Of a DNA stretch of 11,251 bases, positions 1 through 6,904 are shown piece after piece. Origin of the DNA: JBHIEE01 sp046760445 (GTDB lineage: Bacteria > Acidobacteriota > Aminicenantia > JdFR-78). The position numbers and the translations under genes were made by a program. The stretch spans positions 1 to 11,251 of the forward strand of contig JBHIEE010000095.1 in the NCBI GenBank assembly GCA_046760445.1, in the 5' to 3' direction. The notes under the pieces were generated by a model, which did no database searches, was not told the DNA's origin, and saw nothing but the letters and a program-made list of their open reading frames with translations. How positions within the stretch are numbered: position 1 is the stretch's first letter; each line of letters begins with the position of its first letter.

Positions 1-281
1 GCACTTTTAATGAGAAATAATAAGTTTTTTTGGGAAATACTGGTAATTAATGAGCACTAACGAGAAAAGGTAAATATGACAAAATAAAGAACTTAATTCG
101 CTAAGTTACTAATTCTTATTTGCTTATCCTTTTGCCCTTGAATTCCACTGAGTTATGCCCGCTTAATAAATTTGATCAAGATCTGCTTTTAGATTCCTCT
201 AACAATCCAAAAAATAAAAAATAATCTTTTTTTGTCAAGTCTGAGTTTTCAATTGACAGGGACAAATTTAACTCTAATAAT
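1..281. other. AT-rich non-coding edge
   Basis: No reading frame of convincing length or composition is seen on either strand. The stretch lies downstream of the minus-strand serine palmitoyltransferase-like gene. It contains a 6-base inverted repeat (TGTCAA at 233-238, TTGACA at 253-258) next to A and T runs at 211-232. Read on the minus strand, the hairpin is followed first by A residues and only later by T runs, so it is at best a poor terminator. Nothing else is recognisable. Confidence 0.5.
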
Positions 282-1463
282 TTAAATTACGCCAACCATC
301 TTACCACATTTTTCAAAGGCATTTAAAACCGCATCTAATTCTTCATCAGTATGAGTTGCCGTATAACTTGTTCTGATTAAAGCCTTTCCTGGGGGAACAG
401 CAGGAGAAATTATTGGATTAGCAAATATTCCTTCCTCTCTGAGTAATTTCCAGAGCATAAAAGTAGGTCCATCTTCTCCTATTATCACGGGAATAATAGG
501 TGTTTCAGTCGGCCCCGTATCATAACCCATCTCTTGAAAACCTTTTTTCATTTTAGCTGTTATTTTCCATAACCGCTTTCTTCTTTCTGGTTCAGTCTCA
601 ATTATCCCTAAGGTAGCTAACGCAGTAGCCGCTGAGGCTGGAGTGATACTAGCACTAAAAATTAAAGAACGAGCAAAATGTTTTATATAAGTAATCACCT
701 CTTCCTTAGCAACAACAAATCCCCCCAAGGAAGCAAATGATTTACTAAATGTACCCATAATGACATCAACTTCATCCAAAACATTAAAATGTTCTGCTGT
801 GCCTCTTCCCTTTTCTCCTAAAACTCCTATTCCATGAGCATCATCTACCATTATCTGAACTCCATAGTTTTTGGCAATCCTAATAATTTCAGGTAAATTT
901 GCTAAATCACCTTCCATACTAAACACACCATCAACAACAATGAGCTTTCCATATTTCTCAGGTAAATTTTGAAGAACTCTTTCTAAGTCCTCCACGTCAT
1001 TGTGTTTATATTTATAAACTCTTCCAAAAGACAATCGAGCAGAATCAATAATACTGGCATGGACTGCCCTATCAATAATAACGACATCATTTTTCCCCAC
1101 CAAGGTCGAAATTATACCAAGATTGGTCTGAAACCCCGTACTAAAAGTAAGGGCTGCTTCTTTCTTCATAAATTTAGCCAGCCTTCTCTCTAACTCTACA
1201 TGAAGATCTAAAGTGCCATTCAAAAATCTCGAACCGCAGGTCGCAACTCCATATCTCTCGATTGCCTGCTGAGCCATTTGTTTTACTTTAGGATGGTCGA
1301 GTAATCCTAAATAATTATTGGAACCAACCATAATCATCTCTTTGCCATCCACTTTAACCTGGTTGCCTTTCACAGCTTCAATTGGAGTAAAATAAGGATA
1401 AAGACCTGTTTCCTGAGCTTCTTTTGCCCGAGTGAAATTCCAACATTTTTCAAAAAGATGCAT
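282..1463 (-). CDS. spt: serine palmitoyltransferase-like alpha-oxoamine synthase
   Basis: A PLP-dependent alpha-oxoamine synthase of 393 residues, the usual length of the family that includes AONS (BioF), KBL and bacterial serine palmitoyltransferase (SPT). SPT condenses L-serine with an acyl thioester to give 3-ketosphinganine, the first step of sphingolipid synthesis. Visible marks are GSNNYLGL (47-54), the PLP-stacking His135 in DRAVHAS, Asp207 and His210 in DDAHGIG, and the Schiff-base Lys241 in GTFSKSFASLGG. SPT rather than BioF or KBL is favoured by YPYF near the N-terminus, GSRFLNGTLDLH (77-88), KYKHND and VFSMEGDLANLPEI, which match my memory of Bacteroidetes SPT. A CerR-like reductase next door and no biotin or threonine-catabolism gene agree. 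The start is set by an ideal Shine-Dalgarno site (AGGAGG, 1469-1474, 5-nt spacing). It is divergent from the reductase gene. The family is certain; the substrate is inferred. Confidence 0.85.
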   Translation of the reverse strand: MHLFEKCWNFTRAKEAQETGLYPYFTPIEAVKGNQVKVDGKEMIMVGSNNYLGLLDHPKVKQMAQQAIERYGVATCGSRFLNGTLDLHVELERRLAKFMKKEAALTFSTGFQTNLGIISTLVGKNDVVIIDRAVHASIIDSARLSFGRVYKYKHNDVEDLERVLQNLPEKYGKLIVVDGVFSMEGDLANLPEIIRIAKNYGVQIMVDDAHGIGVLGEKGRGTAEHFNVLDEVDVIMGTFSKSFASLGGFVVAKEEVITYIKHFARSLIFSASITPASAATALATLGIIETEPERRKRLWKITAKMKKGFQEMGYDTGPTETPIIPVIIGEDGPTFMLWKLLREEGIFANPIISPAVPPGKALIRTSYTATHTDEELDAVLNAFEKCGKMVGVI

Positions 1464-1468
1464 AATTT

Positions 1469-1474
1469 CCTCCT
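1469..1474 (-). promoter_or_regulatory. Shine-Dalgarno site of the spt-like gene
   Basis: A full AGGAGG on the minus strand, 5 nt ahead of the ATG at 1463-1461. It fixes the start and implies strong translation. The divergent reductase gene has only a weak GGGA before its ATG, so the two sides look unequally translated. Confidence 0.8.
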
Positions 1475-1481
1475 TTTTTTA

Positions 1482-1510
1482 TTGACCACTAGTCAAATTT
1501 CTCATAAAAT
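1482..1510 (+). promoter_or_regulatory. promoter and palindrome between spt-like and cerR-like genes
   Basis: TTGACC (1482-1487) and TAAAAT (1505-1510) are separated by 17 bases, a near-consensus sigma-70-type promoter reading into the reductase gene. The expected start point lies only a few bases before the ATG at 1522, so the mRNA would be nearly leaderless. The -35 box is one arm of a perfect inverted repeat, TTGAC-N5-GTCAA (1482-1496), which could be an operator for both divergent genes. The minus-strand arm has no acceptable -10 at the right distance, so the spt-like promoter is not located. Confidence 0.45.
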
Positions 1511-1521
1511 CTTTTTGGGAA

Positions 1522-2499
1522 ATGAAAGCTTTTATTATTGGAGGAACGGGATTTATTGGAAGCCATTTAGTGGAATATCTCTTGGAGAAAAGATTCAAAG
1601 TTTCTGTTTTAATCAGGAATCCTAAGAATCTTAAATGGCTGTCACCCCTCCGAGATAAAATAAATATCCTTAAAGGCGATTTATTCTCCATCCCTGAAAT
1701 CCCCTCTGACATTGATTATGTTTTTCATCTAGCTGGACTAACCAAATCAAGAAAAATTAAAGATTATTATACAGTAAATCAGTATGGAACAGCAAGTCTT
1801 TTTCACTCTCTTTCTGCACAAAAGATTTCTCCTAAGAAATTTATTTATTTAAGCACCCTGGCTGCTGTTGGACCAAGTGAAATTAACTCCCCCAGCCAGG
1901 AAGAGAATACTCCTCACCCGGTCAGTCATTATGGAAAAAGTAAACTTTTAGGTGAAAAAGAAGCTTTAACTTACAGAAAAAAGTTCCCAATAGTCATTCT
2001 TCGTCCTCCAGGAATATATGGACCTCGGGATAGAGATTTTCTTTTTGTTTTTAAAATCATTAACCAGGGCTTCTTCCTTGTTTTTGGACGAAGAAAAAGA
2101 TTTATGAATGTATGTTTTGTCAAAGATTTAATTACTGGAATGTTTTTAGCTGCCCAGGCAAAAACTGAAAGCGGCGAGATTTTCAACATTGCTGATTCGA
2201 AAATTTATTCCTGGGAAGAATTCTTCTTATTAATCGCTAAAATTATGGGCAAGAAATTAAGAAAAATAATTATTCCTCTTCCTCTCGTTTATCTGATAGC
2301 CATTGGCTCTGAAATGGTTTCTTTAATAAATCACCAAGAATCAATTCTTACCCTTGATAAAGTCAATGAACTAAAGCAAAGTGCCTGGACATGTAGTGTT
2401 AAAAAAGCTCGAGAAATTCTTTCTTTTGAATCCCATTTTTCTCTTGAAGAAGGGCTGAGAGAAACAATTAGCTGGTATAAGGAAAATAACTGGCTTTAA
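1522..2499 (+). CDS. CerR-like NAD(P)-dependent epimerase/reductase (extended SDR)
   Basis: A 325-residue extended short-chain dehydrogenase of the NAD-dependent epimerase/dehydratase family. The N-terminal Rossmann fold begins at once, with GGTGFIG at 7-13, which supports this start despite a weak ribosome site. YLSTLAAVG (109-117) carries the catalytic Ser/Thr, and Tyr137-x3-Lys141 in HYGKSK is the catalytic pair. RPPGIYGP and a substrate-binding C-terminal half follow. Sequence alone allows a sugar-nucleotide epimerase or a 3-beta-HSD-like reductase. The neighbouring SPT-like gene and GNAT protein suggest the role of CerR, the bacterial reductase that removes the 3-keto group in ceramide synthesis. 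It is divergent from the spt-like gene (58 bp apart) and convergent with the GNAT gene, sharing 4 bases at the stops. Fold certain, CerR role inferred. Confidence 0.7.
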   Translation: MKAFIIGGTGFIGSHLVEYLLEKRFKVSVLIRNPKNLKWLSPLRDKINILKGDLFSIPEIPSDIDYVFHLAGLTKSRKIKDYYTVNQYGTASLFHSLSAQKISPKKFIYLSTLAAVGPSEINSPSQEENTPHPVSHYGKSKLLGEKEALTYRKKFPIVILRPPGIYGPRDRDFLFVFKIINQGFFLVFGRRKRFMNVCFVKDLITGMFLAAQAKTESGEIFNIADSKIYSWEEFFLLIAKIMGKKLRKIIIPLPLVYLIAIGSEMVSLINHQESILTLDKVNELKQSAWTCSVKKAREILSFESHFSLEEGLRETISWYKENNWL

Positions 2500-3614
2500 A
2501 TTTCTTTCTCATAAATGGCATATTTTTTATATAAATCAGCTTTAAGATATTGAAGAATTCTGTTCATCGGGACATTATCTTCTAAAACCCAGGAAGTTTC
2601 TGCTCCTTTATAACCAAGAGCAATTCCATTGTTTATCGTGTCATAATAGAATAAAGCATCTACTCCCCGGCGTCTGAATTCTCTAATCACTCCCATAGTA
2701 ATCACTCTCAGTACATCAATCTTCTTCATATACCAGAGCAACCTGATTAAGCCAAAAGGAAAAAGACGCCCATTTATTTTTTTCAGAGCCTGATTGATAT
2801 CGGGTAAAGCTAATGAGAATCCCACTGGCTTGTCATCAACTTCTGCAATATAAACCAGTCTGGGATCTACTATCTGTTTTAGTTTGGAAGCAAGATAATC
2901 AAATTCTTCATCAGTCATCTCGACTGCTCCCCAGTTTTCGCTCCAGGCTTGATTATAAATTTCTTTGATTTTTTTGACCTCGTTTTTCAGATCCTTCATA
3001 TTTATATTTCTGAAGGTGATTCGACTATCTCTTTTTAGCCTTTCAACCACATGAATCATTTTCTCAGTAATCTGAACATTCTTATCCACATAGTAAGCAT
3101 ACAGTTCCTTAATTTTCTTCAAACCATGACCCTCATATAATTCAATGTAGTATTTTGGATTGTAGGTCATCATTATCGCAGGTGGCAAATTAAAATCTTC
3201 GATTAACAATCCACATTCCTCATTGATTGAAAAATTCATCGGGCCACGCATTCTATCCATTCCTCTTATTCTCAACCATTTCTCAACTGTCTGAAAAAGA
3301 GCTGTTGAAACATCTTTTGAATTTACACTTTCAAAAAATCCAAAAAACCCTATCTTATCTTTATAATATGCATTATGATTTCGGTTAATAATGGCAGCTA
3401 TCCGACCAACAATCTCTCCATTAGATTTAGCCAGAAATAATTCAACTTCACCATGTTTATAGAAAGGATGCTTTTTAGGATTGAAAAGTTCTTTTTGTTC
3501 AACAATCAATGGAGGAACCCAATTTGGGTCATTCTGATATATCTTCCAGAGAAAGCGAATAAAATTTTTTTTCTCTTTCTTAGTTTTGACTGGAATTACT
3601 TCAATTTTACTCAT
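2496..3614 (-). CDS. GNAT-fold acyltransferase, candidate bacterial ceramide synthase
   Basis: A 372-residue protein of the large GNAT-like family marked near the N-terminus by NDPNWVPPL (28-36), then GRIAAIINRNHN (70-81), GFFGFFE (89-95) and MRGPMNFSINEECGLL (122-137). The C-terminal part holds an acetyl/acyl-CoA motif A-like segment, MGVIREFRRRGVDALFY (307-323), and a motif B-like segment around SWVLEDN (341-347). I recall that the bacterial ceramide synthase (bCerS) of Caulobacter, which N-acylates the sphingoid base, belongs to this kind of family. Together with the SPT-like and CerR-like genes, that is the best working function. Many relatives are unstudied, so another N- or O-acylation is possible. 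It has a clear AAGGAG site (3621-3626, 6-nt spacing) and is the last gene of the minus-strand M16 run, 24 bp behind the inactive M16 gene. No signal peptide or membrane segment is evident. Confidence 0.65.
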   Translation of the reverse strand: MSKIEVIPVKTKKEKKNFIRFLWKIYQNDPNWVPPLIVEQKELFNPKKHPFYKHGEVELFLAKSNGEIVGRIAAIINRNHNAYYKDKIGFFGFFESVNSKDVSTALFQTVEKWLRIRGMDRMRGPMNFSINEECGLLIEDFNLPPAIMMTYNPKYYIELYEGHGLKKIKELYAYYVDKNVQITEKMIHVVERLKRDSRITFRNINMKDLKNEVKKIKEIYNQAWSENWGAVEMTDEEFDYLASKLKQIVDPRLVYIAEVDDKPVGFSLALPDINQALKKINGRLFPFGLIRLLWYMKKIDVLRVITMGVIREFRRRGVDALFYYDTINNGIALGYKGAETSWVLEDNVPMNRILQYLKADLYKKYAIYEKEI

Positions 3615-3638
3615 TTTTCACTCCTTTTTATTGAATTA

Positions 3639-4952
3639 TTAAATAATTTTAACCTTTCCTATTTTTCTCAAGTCATCTTCAACCTCCTTTGCTCTACTCA
3701 ACACAAAAAGGCAAAAATTTTCTGAATCAAAATATTTTTCTGTCACCATCTGAATTTCCTCAACAGTAATCTGTTCAATTTTCTGATAATAATTTTGGAT
3801 AAATTTAGCATCTAAGCCATAAAATTCACTTTCCCCTAAATAATAAGCAATCGCTTCGTTTGTTTCAAATTTCAAGGGAAAAATTCCCTGAAGACACTTT
3901 TTAGCTTTATAGAGTTCTTGTTTTGAAATAGAACTGCTTTTCATTCTTTTTATTTCTTTCAAAATAGCTTCCACCACAGCAAAGGTTGACCTGTTTTTAG
4001 TAAAAGTTGAAATAAAGAAAGCACCACCTTCTCTAAAAGAAAGAAAGTTAGAAGTAATACTATAGGTTAAGCCTTTCTTAACTCGAATTTCACTTATCAA
4101 TCTTGAAGTAAAACTTCCTCCAAAAATTGTATTGGCCACTAAGGCAGGAAAATAATCTTGATGTTTCTTGGGAAAACCAATATTCCCTATTCTGATCTGA
4201 CTCTGGGTCAAATCTGGCTTATTCATAATAATGACTTCTTTACCATTAATCTTAGACGGCGGAAGAATATTAGGTTCATTTGTCTTTTTTCTCTTCCAGG
4301 AAGTAAGATATTCATTAACTATTTCTTCTGCAAACTCTAATCCGAGATCTCCAATAATAATTAAAATTGAATTTTCTGGTCCACAGAAGTTCTGGTAATG
4401 AGTAATAACATCCTCTCTCCTTAGAGAGGAAAGTGATTCTTCTGTACCTTTCACAATATTTGAATAAGGATGATTCTTAAACAAATGTCTGAAAAATTCT
4501 CGAGAAGCAATGAGGACTGAATTGTCCTTTTCTTCTTTTAAACTATCTAATCTTCTATCTATTGCTTTCTTAAATTCTTTTTCTGGAAACGAAGGATTAA
4601 GTAAGACATCGCAAAAAATTTCAACCCCTTCTTTCATATCCTTAGCCAAAAACTCTTCACTTAACACTGAATAATCCATTGTTGTGAAGGAAGTTAAGTA
4701 ACCGCCCAAGTACTCAATATCAGTGGCTATCTGGAGAGCATTTTTTCTCTCTGTTCCTTTAACTAAAAGATCAAGAGTAAGATAAGTCAAACCCTGTTTT
4801 TCTGAAGAATCGCTGCCTGCTCCTACACCAATCAGTAAATAAAAATTAATAAAAGGTAATTTCTTCCTTGGGAAAAGAATTACTTTTAACCCGTTTTCTA
4901 AATTTAATTTTTTATAAAAAAGGGGTTTTATTGGAATAGAGAAATTATTCAT
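3639..4952 (-). CDS. M16 family peptidase, catalytically inactive subunit
   Basis: A 437-residue M16 (pitrilysin/processing peptidase) homologue with both halves of the M16 fold. At the zinc site the expected His-x-x-Glu-His is replaced by Tyr57-x-x-Leu60-Asp61: GLTYLTLDLLVKGT lines up with GISHFIEHMMFNGT of the neighbouring M16 protein, and all three ligands are lost. It keeps the Arg290/Tyr297 pair in RVKKGLTY, which in bacterial M16B heterodimers is supplied by the non-catalytic subunit to bind substrate. It therefore most likely forms a heterodimer with the product of the gene 36 bp upstream. No signal peptide is visible, so a cytoplasmic location is the simplest reading. The ribosome site is weak (GAGA just before the ATG), which fits coupling to the upstream gene. 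Confidence 0.85.
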   Translation of the reverse strand: MNNFSIPIKPLFYKKLNLENGLKVILFPRKKLPFINFYLLIGVGAGSDSSEKQGLTYLTLDLLVKGTERKNALQIATDIEYLGGYLTSFTTMDYSVLSEEFLAKDMKEGVEIFCDVLLNPSFPEKEFKKAIDRRLDSLKEEKDNSVLIASREFFRHLFKNHPYSNIVKGTEESLSSLRREDVITHYQNFCGPENSILIIIGDLGLEFAEEIVNEYLTSWKRKKTNEPNILPPSKINGKEVIIMNKPDLTQSQIRIGNIGFPKKHQDYFPALVANTIFGGSFTSRLISEIRVKKGLTYSITSNFLSFREGGAFFISTFTKNRSTFAVVEAILKEIKRMKSSSISKQELYKAKKCLQGIFPLKFETNEAIAYYLGESEFYGLDAKFIQNYYQKIEQITVEEIQMVTEKYFDSENFCLFVLSRAKEVEDDLRKIGKVKII

Positions 4953-4988
4953 TCTCGATCATAAAAATAATATCAGACAAAACTTTAT

Positions 4989-6290
4989 TCAACAATCCTC
5001 AGGTAGTAATTGAACCACTGTTCTATTTTTATCATCAAAATATTTTTCAATCATTTGACTGACATCTTTTGAGGTGATTTCTTGATATTTATCCATTAAA
5101 TGAAATATATTCCTCCATTGACCAAAAAGTAATTCAAAATTTCCAATTATATTTGCCCTTGAACTATTTCTTTTGAAATTTCGAATAAAGTCTGCGCAGA
5201 GAATATTTTTCGCTTTTTGAAGCTCCTGGAGACTAACTCCTTCTTTTTTTATCTTATTGAGTTCTTGATAAATTACTTCTTCACCTTGCTCATTACTATG
5301 TCCGGTTCTCATTTGAACATAAACCATAAAAAGAGAAGGACTTAACCTCCAGGGAAAATCCGTAGACACTCTAAGGGCAATTGTCTTTTCATCCACCATT
5401 TTTTGATAAAGGCGGGAACTTTTACCACCACTCAGAATAACATCAAGTACATCCAGGACAAAAGTATCTCTATTATTTGCTTCAGAACAACAGTAAGCCA
5501 CCATAAAGGAAGGAATTTCGACTTTTTTATAAATTTTTTTCCTTTTTTCCTTTATTTTTTCTGGATTGAAAAATGAATTAGAGGGTAATGACTGAGGAGG
5601 TATTAATTCGTAAGCTTTTTTAATCAAAGGCAAGATTTCATTAGGATAAAAATCTCCCACAACAATAACTGTCGCATTATTAGGAGAATAAAATGTAGTA
5701 TAATAATCATATAATTCTTCTCGGGAAATAGAGCTAATGTCTTTCATCCAGCCAATTACTGGCCATTGATAAGGATGTCTCTTGTAAGCCAAAGAAAATA
5801 ACTCCTCTTCAAGTTTTCCTGGAGGATAGTTGTCTATACTAGCTCTCCTTTCTTCTTTAATTATCTCTCGTTCTGCCTCAACAATTTCAGAGTCAAAGAG
5901 GAGATTAGCCATTCTATCTGATTCCAGATCAATTACTAATTCTAAAATATCTTTGGGAAATTCCTGATAATATACTGTCATATCGTGGGAAGTGTAGGCA
6001 TTTGAGTATCCTCCATTAGACTCAAGAAGAAAATCAAATTGTTTGGGTCCATATTTTCTTGTTCCATTAAACATCATATGTTCTATGAAATGAGAAATTC
6101 CAGTAATGCCTGGCTTTTCATTTATGGATCCAACTTTATAAAAAGCATAGTAACCGACGATTGGAAGAGAATGATCTTCTAAGAGTAATATTTTTAATCC
6201 GTTATTGAGAGTATGTTCCTTTAATTTAATATTAATGATAAATTCCTTATCCCTTAGCTGAAAAGAGACTCGAGATAAACTGGAATTCAT
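4989..6290 (-). CDS. M16 family zinc peptidase, catalytic subunit
   Basis: A 433-residue M16 metallopeptidase. The inverted zinc motif is intact: His67-Phe-Ile-Glu70-His71, with the third ligand about 76 residues later in REIIKEERR (Glu146 or Glu147). SNGGYSNAYTSHDMTVYY (91-108) is typical of the family. Its C-terminal half lacks the Tyr of the Arg/Tyr substrate pair (LYQKMVDEKTIALRV), which the downstream gene supplies. This is complementary to the partner and points to an obligate active/inactive heterodimer that degrades or processes peptides. The ATG lies 4 bp past the stop of the upstream DsbD-like gene, with only a distant GGAAG, so translational coupling is likely. About 25 residues precede the M16 domain and are not a signal peptide. 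Confidence 0.9.
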   Translation of the reverse strand: MNSSLSRVSFQLRDKEFIINIKLKEHTLNNGLKILLLEDHSLPIVGYYAFYKVGSINEKPGITGISHFIEHMMFNGTRKYGPKQFDFLLESNGGYSNAYTSHDMTVYYQEFPKDILELVIDLESDRMANLLFDSEIVEAEREIIKEERRASIDNYPPGKLEEELFSLAYKRHPYQWPVIGWMKDISSISREELYDYYTTFYSPNNATVIVVGDFYPNEILPLIKKAYELIPPQSLPSNSFFNPEKIKEKRKKIYKKVEIPSFMVAYCCSEANNRDTFVLDVLDVILSGGKSSRLYQKMVDEKTIALRVSTDFPWRLSPSLFMVYVQMRTGHSNEQGEEVIYQELNKIKKEGVSLQELQKAKNILCADFIRNFKRNSSRANIIGNFELLFGQWRNIFHLMDKYQEITSKDVSQMIEKYFDDKNRTVVQLLPEDC

Positions 6291-6294
6291 TATT

Positions 6295-6774
6295 TTAAGA
6301 TTTCTTCCGATAAATAGACTTTCTGGTAGAGAAAGGAATGGAAAATTTAGTTGAACTTTTGAGGCACCACCCCTCTTTAACAGAACAAGCGAAATACTTA
6401 ATTTCTCCTCGTAATTTATGTTTTCCTTTCTTCGCTTCTAAGCTAACAGTAAATGGAATTTCTATTTCCTTCTCTAAATTCAAATATTTATTCCCTTCTT
6501 TTTCAATAAATTCTATCTCTAAATCAGCTGCCGTGAAAAAACCCTTCGGGAAAATGAGTTCCTGTGAGGATTTAAACTCAATAACCATTGAAGGGATAAG
6601 ATTAATATTAATTCCTTCAGGAGTTTCCAAATTCAAGATGAGTTTTCCTTCTTGTCCACGAGACAAAATTTGAGGTTCTATTTTGCCTTCAACTTTTAAC
6701 AAATCAAATGCTTGGCTGAAAACGAAAAGCAGACTCATAATAAAAATTGAGACGAAATAAAATGCTCTTTTCAC
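6295..6774 (-). CDS. secreted stand-alone DsbD N-terminal (alpha) domain-like protein
   Basis: A 159-residue protein with a signal peptide (Lys-Arg then a hydrophobic stretch to about residue 22), followed by a beta-rich domain. YFACSVKEGWCLKS (128-141) resembles the DsbD N-terminal domain, where two cysteines (here Cys130 and Cys137, six residues apart; E. coli DsbD has five) pass electrons to periplasmic disulfide proteins. The membrane beta domain and thioredoxin-like gamma domain of full DsbD are absent from this gene and the window, so its electron donor must be elsewhere or its role differs. The start is GTG at 6774-6772, preceded closely by GAGGAG (6778-6783). Starting here gives a proper signal peptide, while the next in-frame Met13 would destroy it. 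It is the first gene of the run toward the M16 pair and the GNAT protein. Confidence 0.65.
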   Translation of the reverse strand: MKRAFYFVSIFIMSLLFVFSQAFDLLKVEGKIEPQILSRGQEGKLILNLETPEGININLIPSMVIEFKSSQELIFPKGFFTAADLEIEFIEKEGNKYLNLEKEIEIPFTVSLEAKKGKHKLRGEIKYFACSVKEGWCLKSSTKFSIPFSTRKSIYRKKS

Positions 6775-6804
6775 CTTCTCCTCTTTCCCTGAATTCAGTT
6801 TTTT

Positions 6805-6833
6805 ATATTATAATTTTGATTTCTTTTAGTCAA
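6805..6833 (-). promoter_or_regulatory. sigma-70-like promoter of the DsbD-like/M16/GNAT run
   Basis: On the minus strand TTGACT (6833-6828) is followed after exactly 17 bases by TAATAT (6810-6805), leaving a leader of roughly 25 nt to the GTG start. No other gene-sized gap occurs before 2496, so all four genes could be one transcript. Confidence 0.55.
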
Positions 6834-6847
6834 GAAGCAAAATATTT

Positions 6848-6876
6848 TTTAAATTTTTATAAAATTATGGTATTAT
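6848..6876 (+). promoter_or_regulatory. extended -10 promoter of fabH
   Basis: TATTAT (6871-6876) is preceded by TG at 6868-6869, an extended -10 element. A weak -35, TTTAAA (6848-6853), sits 17 bases upstream. The leader would be about 20 nt, with an AAGGA ribosome site (6892-6896) 8 nt before the ATG. Confidence 0.4.
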
Positions 6877-6904
6877 TAAAAAACTAAAGAAAAGGATTAT
6901 AAAA

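Noticed and set aside
1..67. Imperfect repeat of a GCAC...GAGAAA segment (1-17 and 54-67).
   Set aside because: The match needs a gap and a mismatch in low-complexity AT-rich sequence, so chance is likely.
211..258. Inverted repeat TGTCAA/TTGACA near A/T runs as a terminator for the spt-like gene.
   Set aside because: The stem is short and AT-rich with a 14-nt loop, and the T-rich run does not follow directly on the minus strand.
253..280. TTGACA-N16-TAATAA on the plus strand, a good promoter by sequence.
   Set aside because: It would read antisense into the end of the spt-like gene and no plus-strand gene follows. In such AT-rich DNA this can be chance, though an antisense RNA cannot be excluded.
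1002..1193. Plus-strand frame of 63 codons inside the spt-like gene, and similar antisense frames elsewhere (for example 1971-2189, 3453-3725, 6338-6673).
   Set aside because: They are antisense shadows of genes with clear domains. None has a recognisable motif or a convincing ribosome site.
282..1463. Calling this gene bioF (biotin synthesis) or kbl.
   Set aside because: No biotin or threonine dehydrogenase genes are near, and the internal signatures fit the Bacteroidetes-type serine palmitoyltransferase better. Only a phylogeny would settle it.
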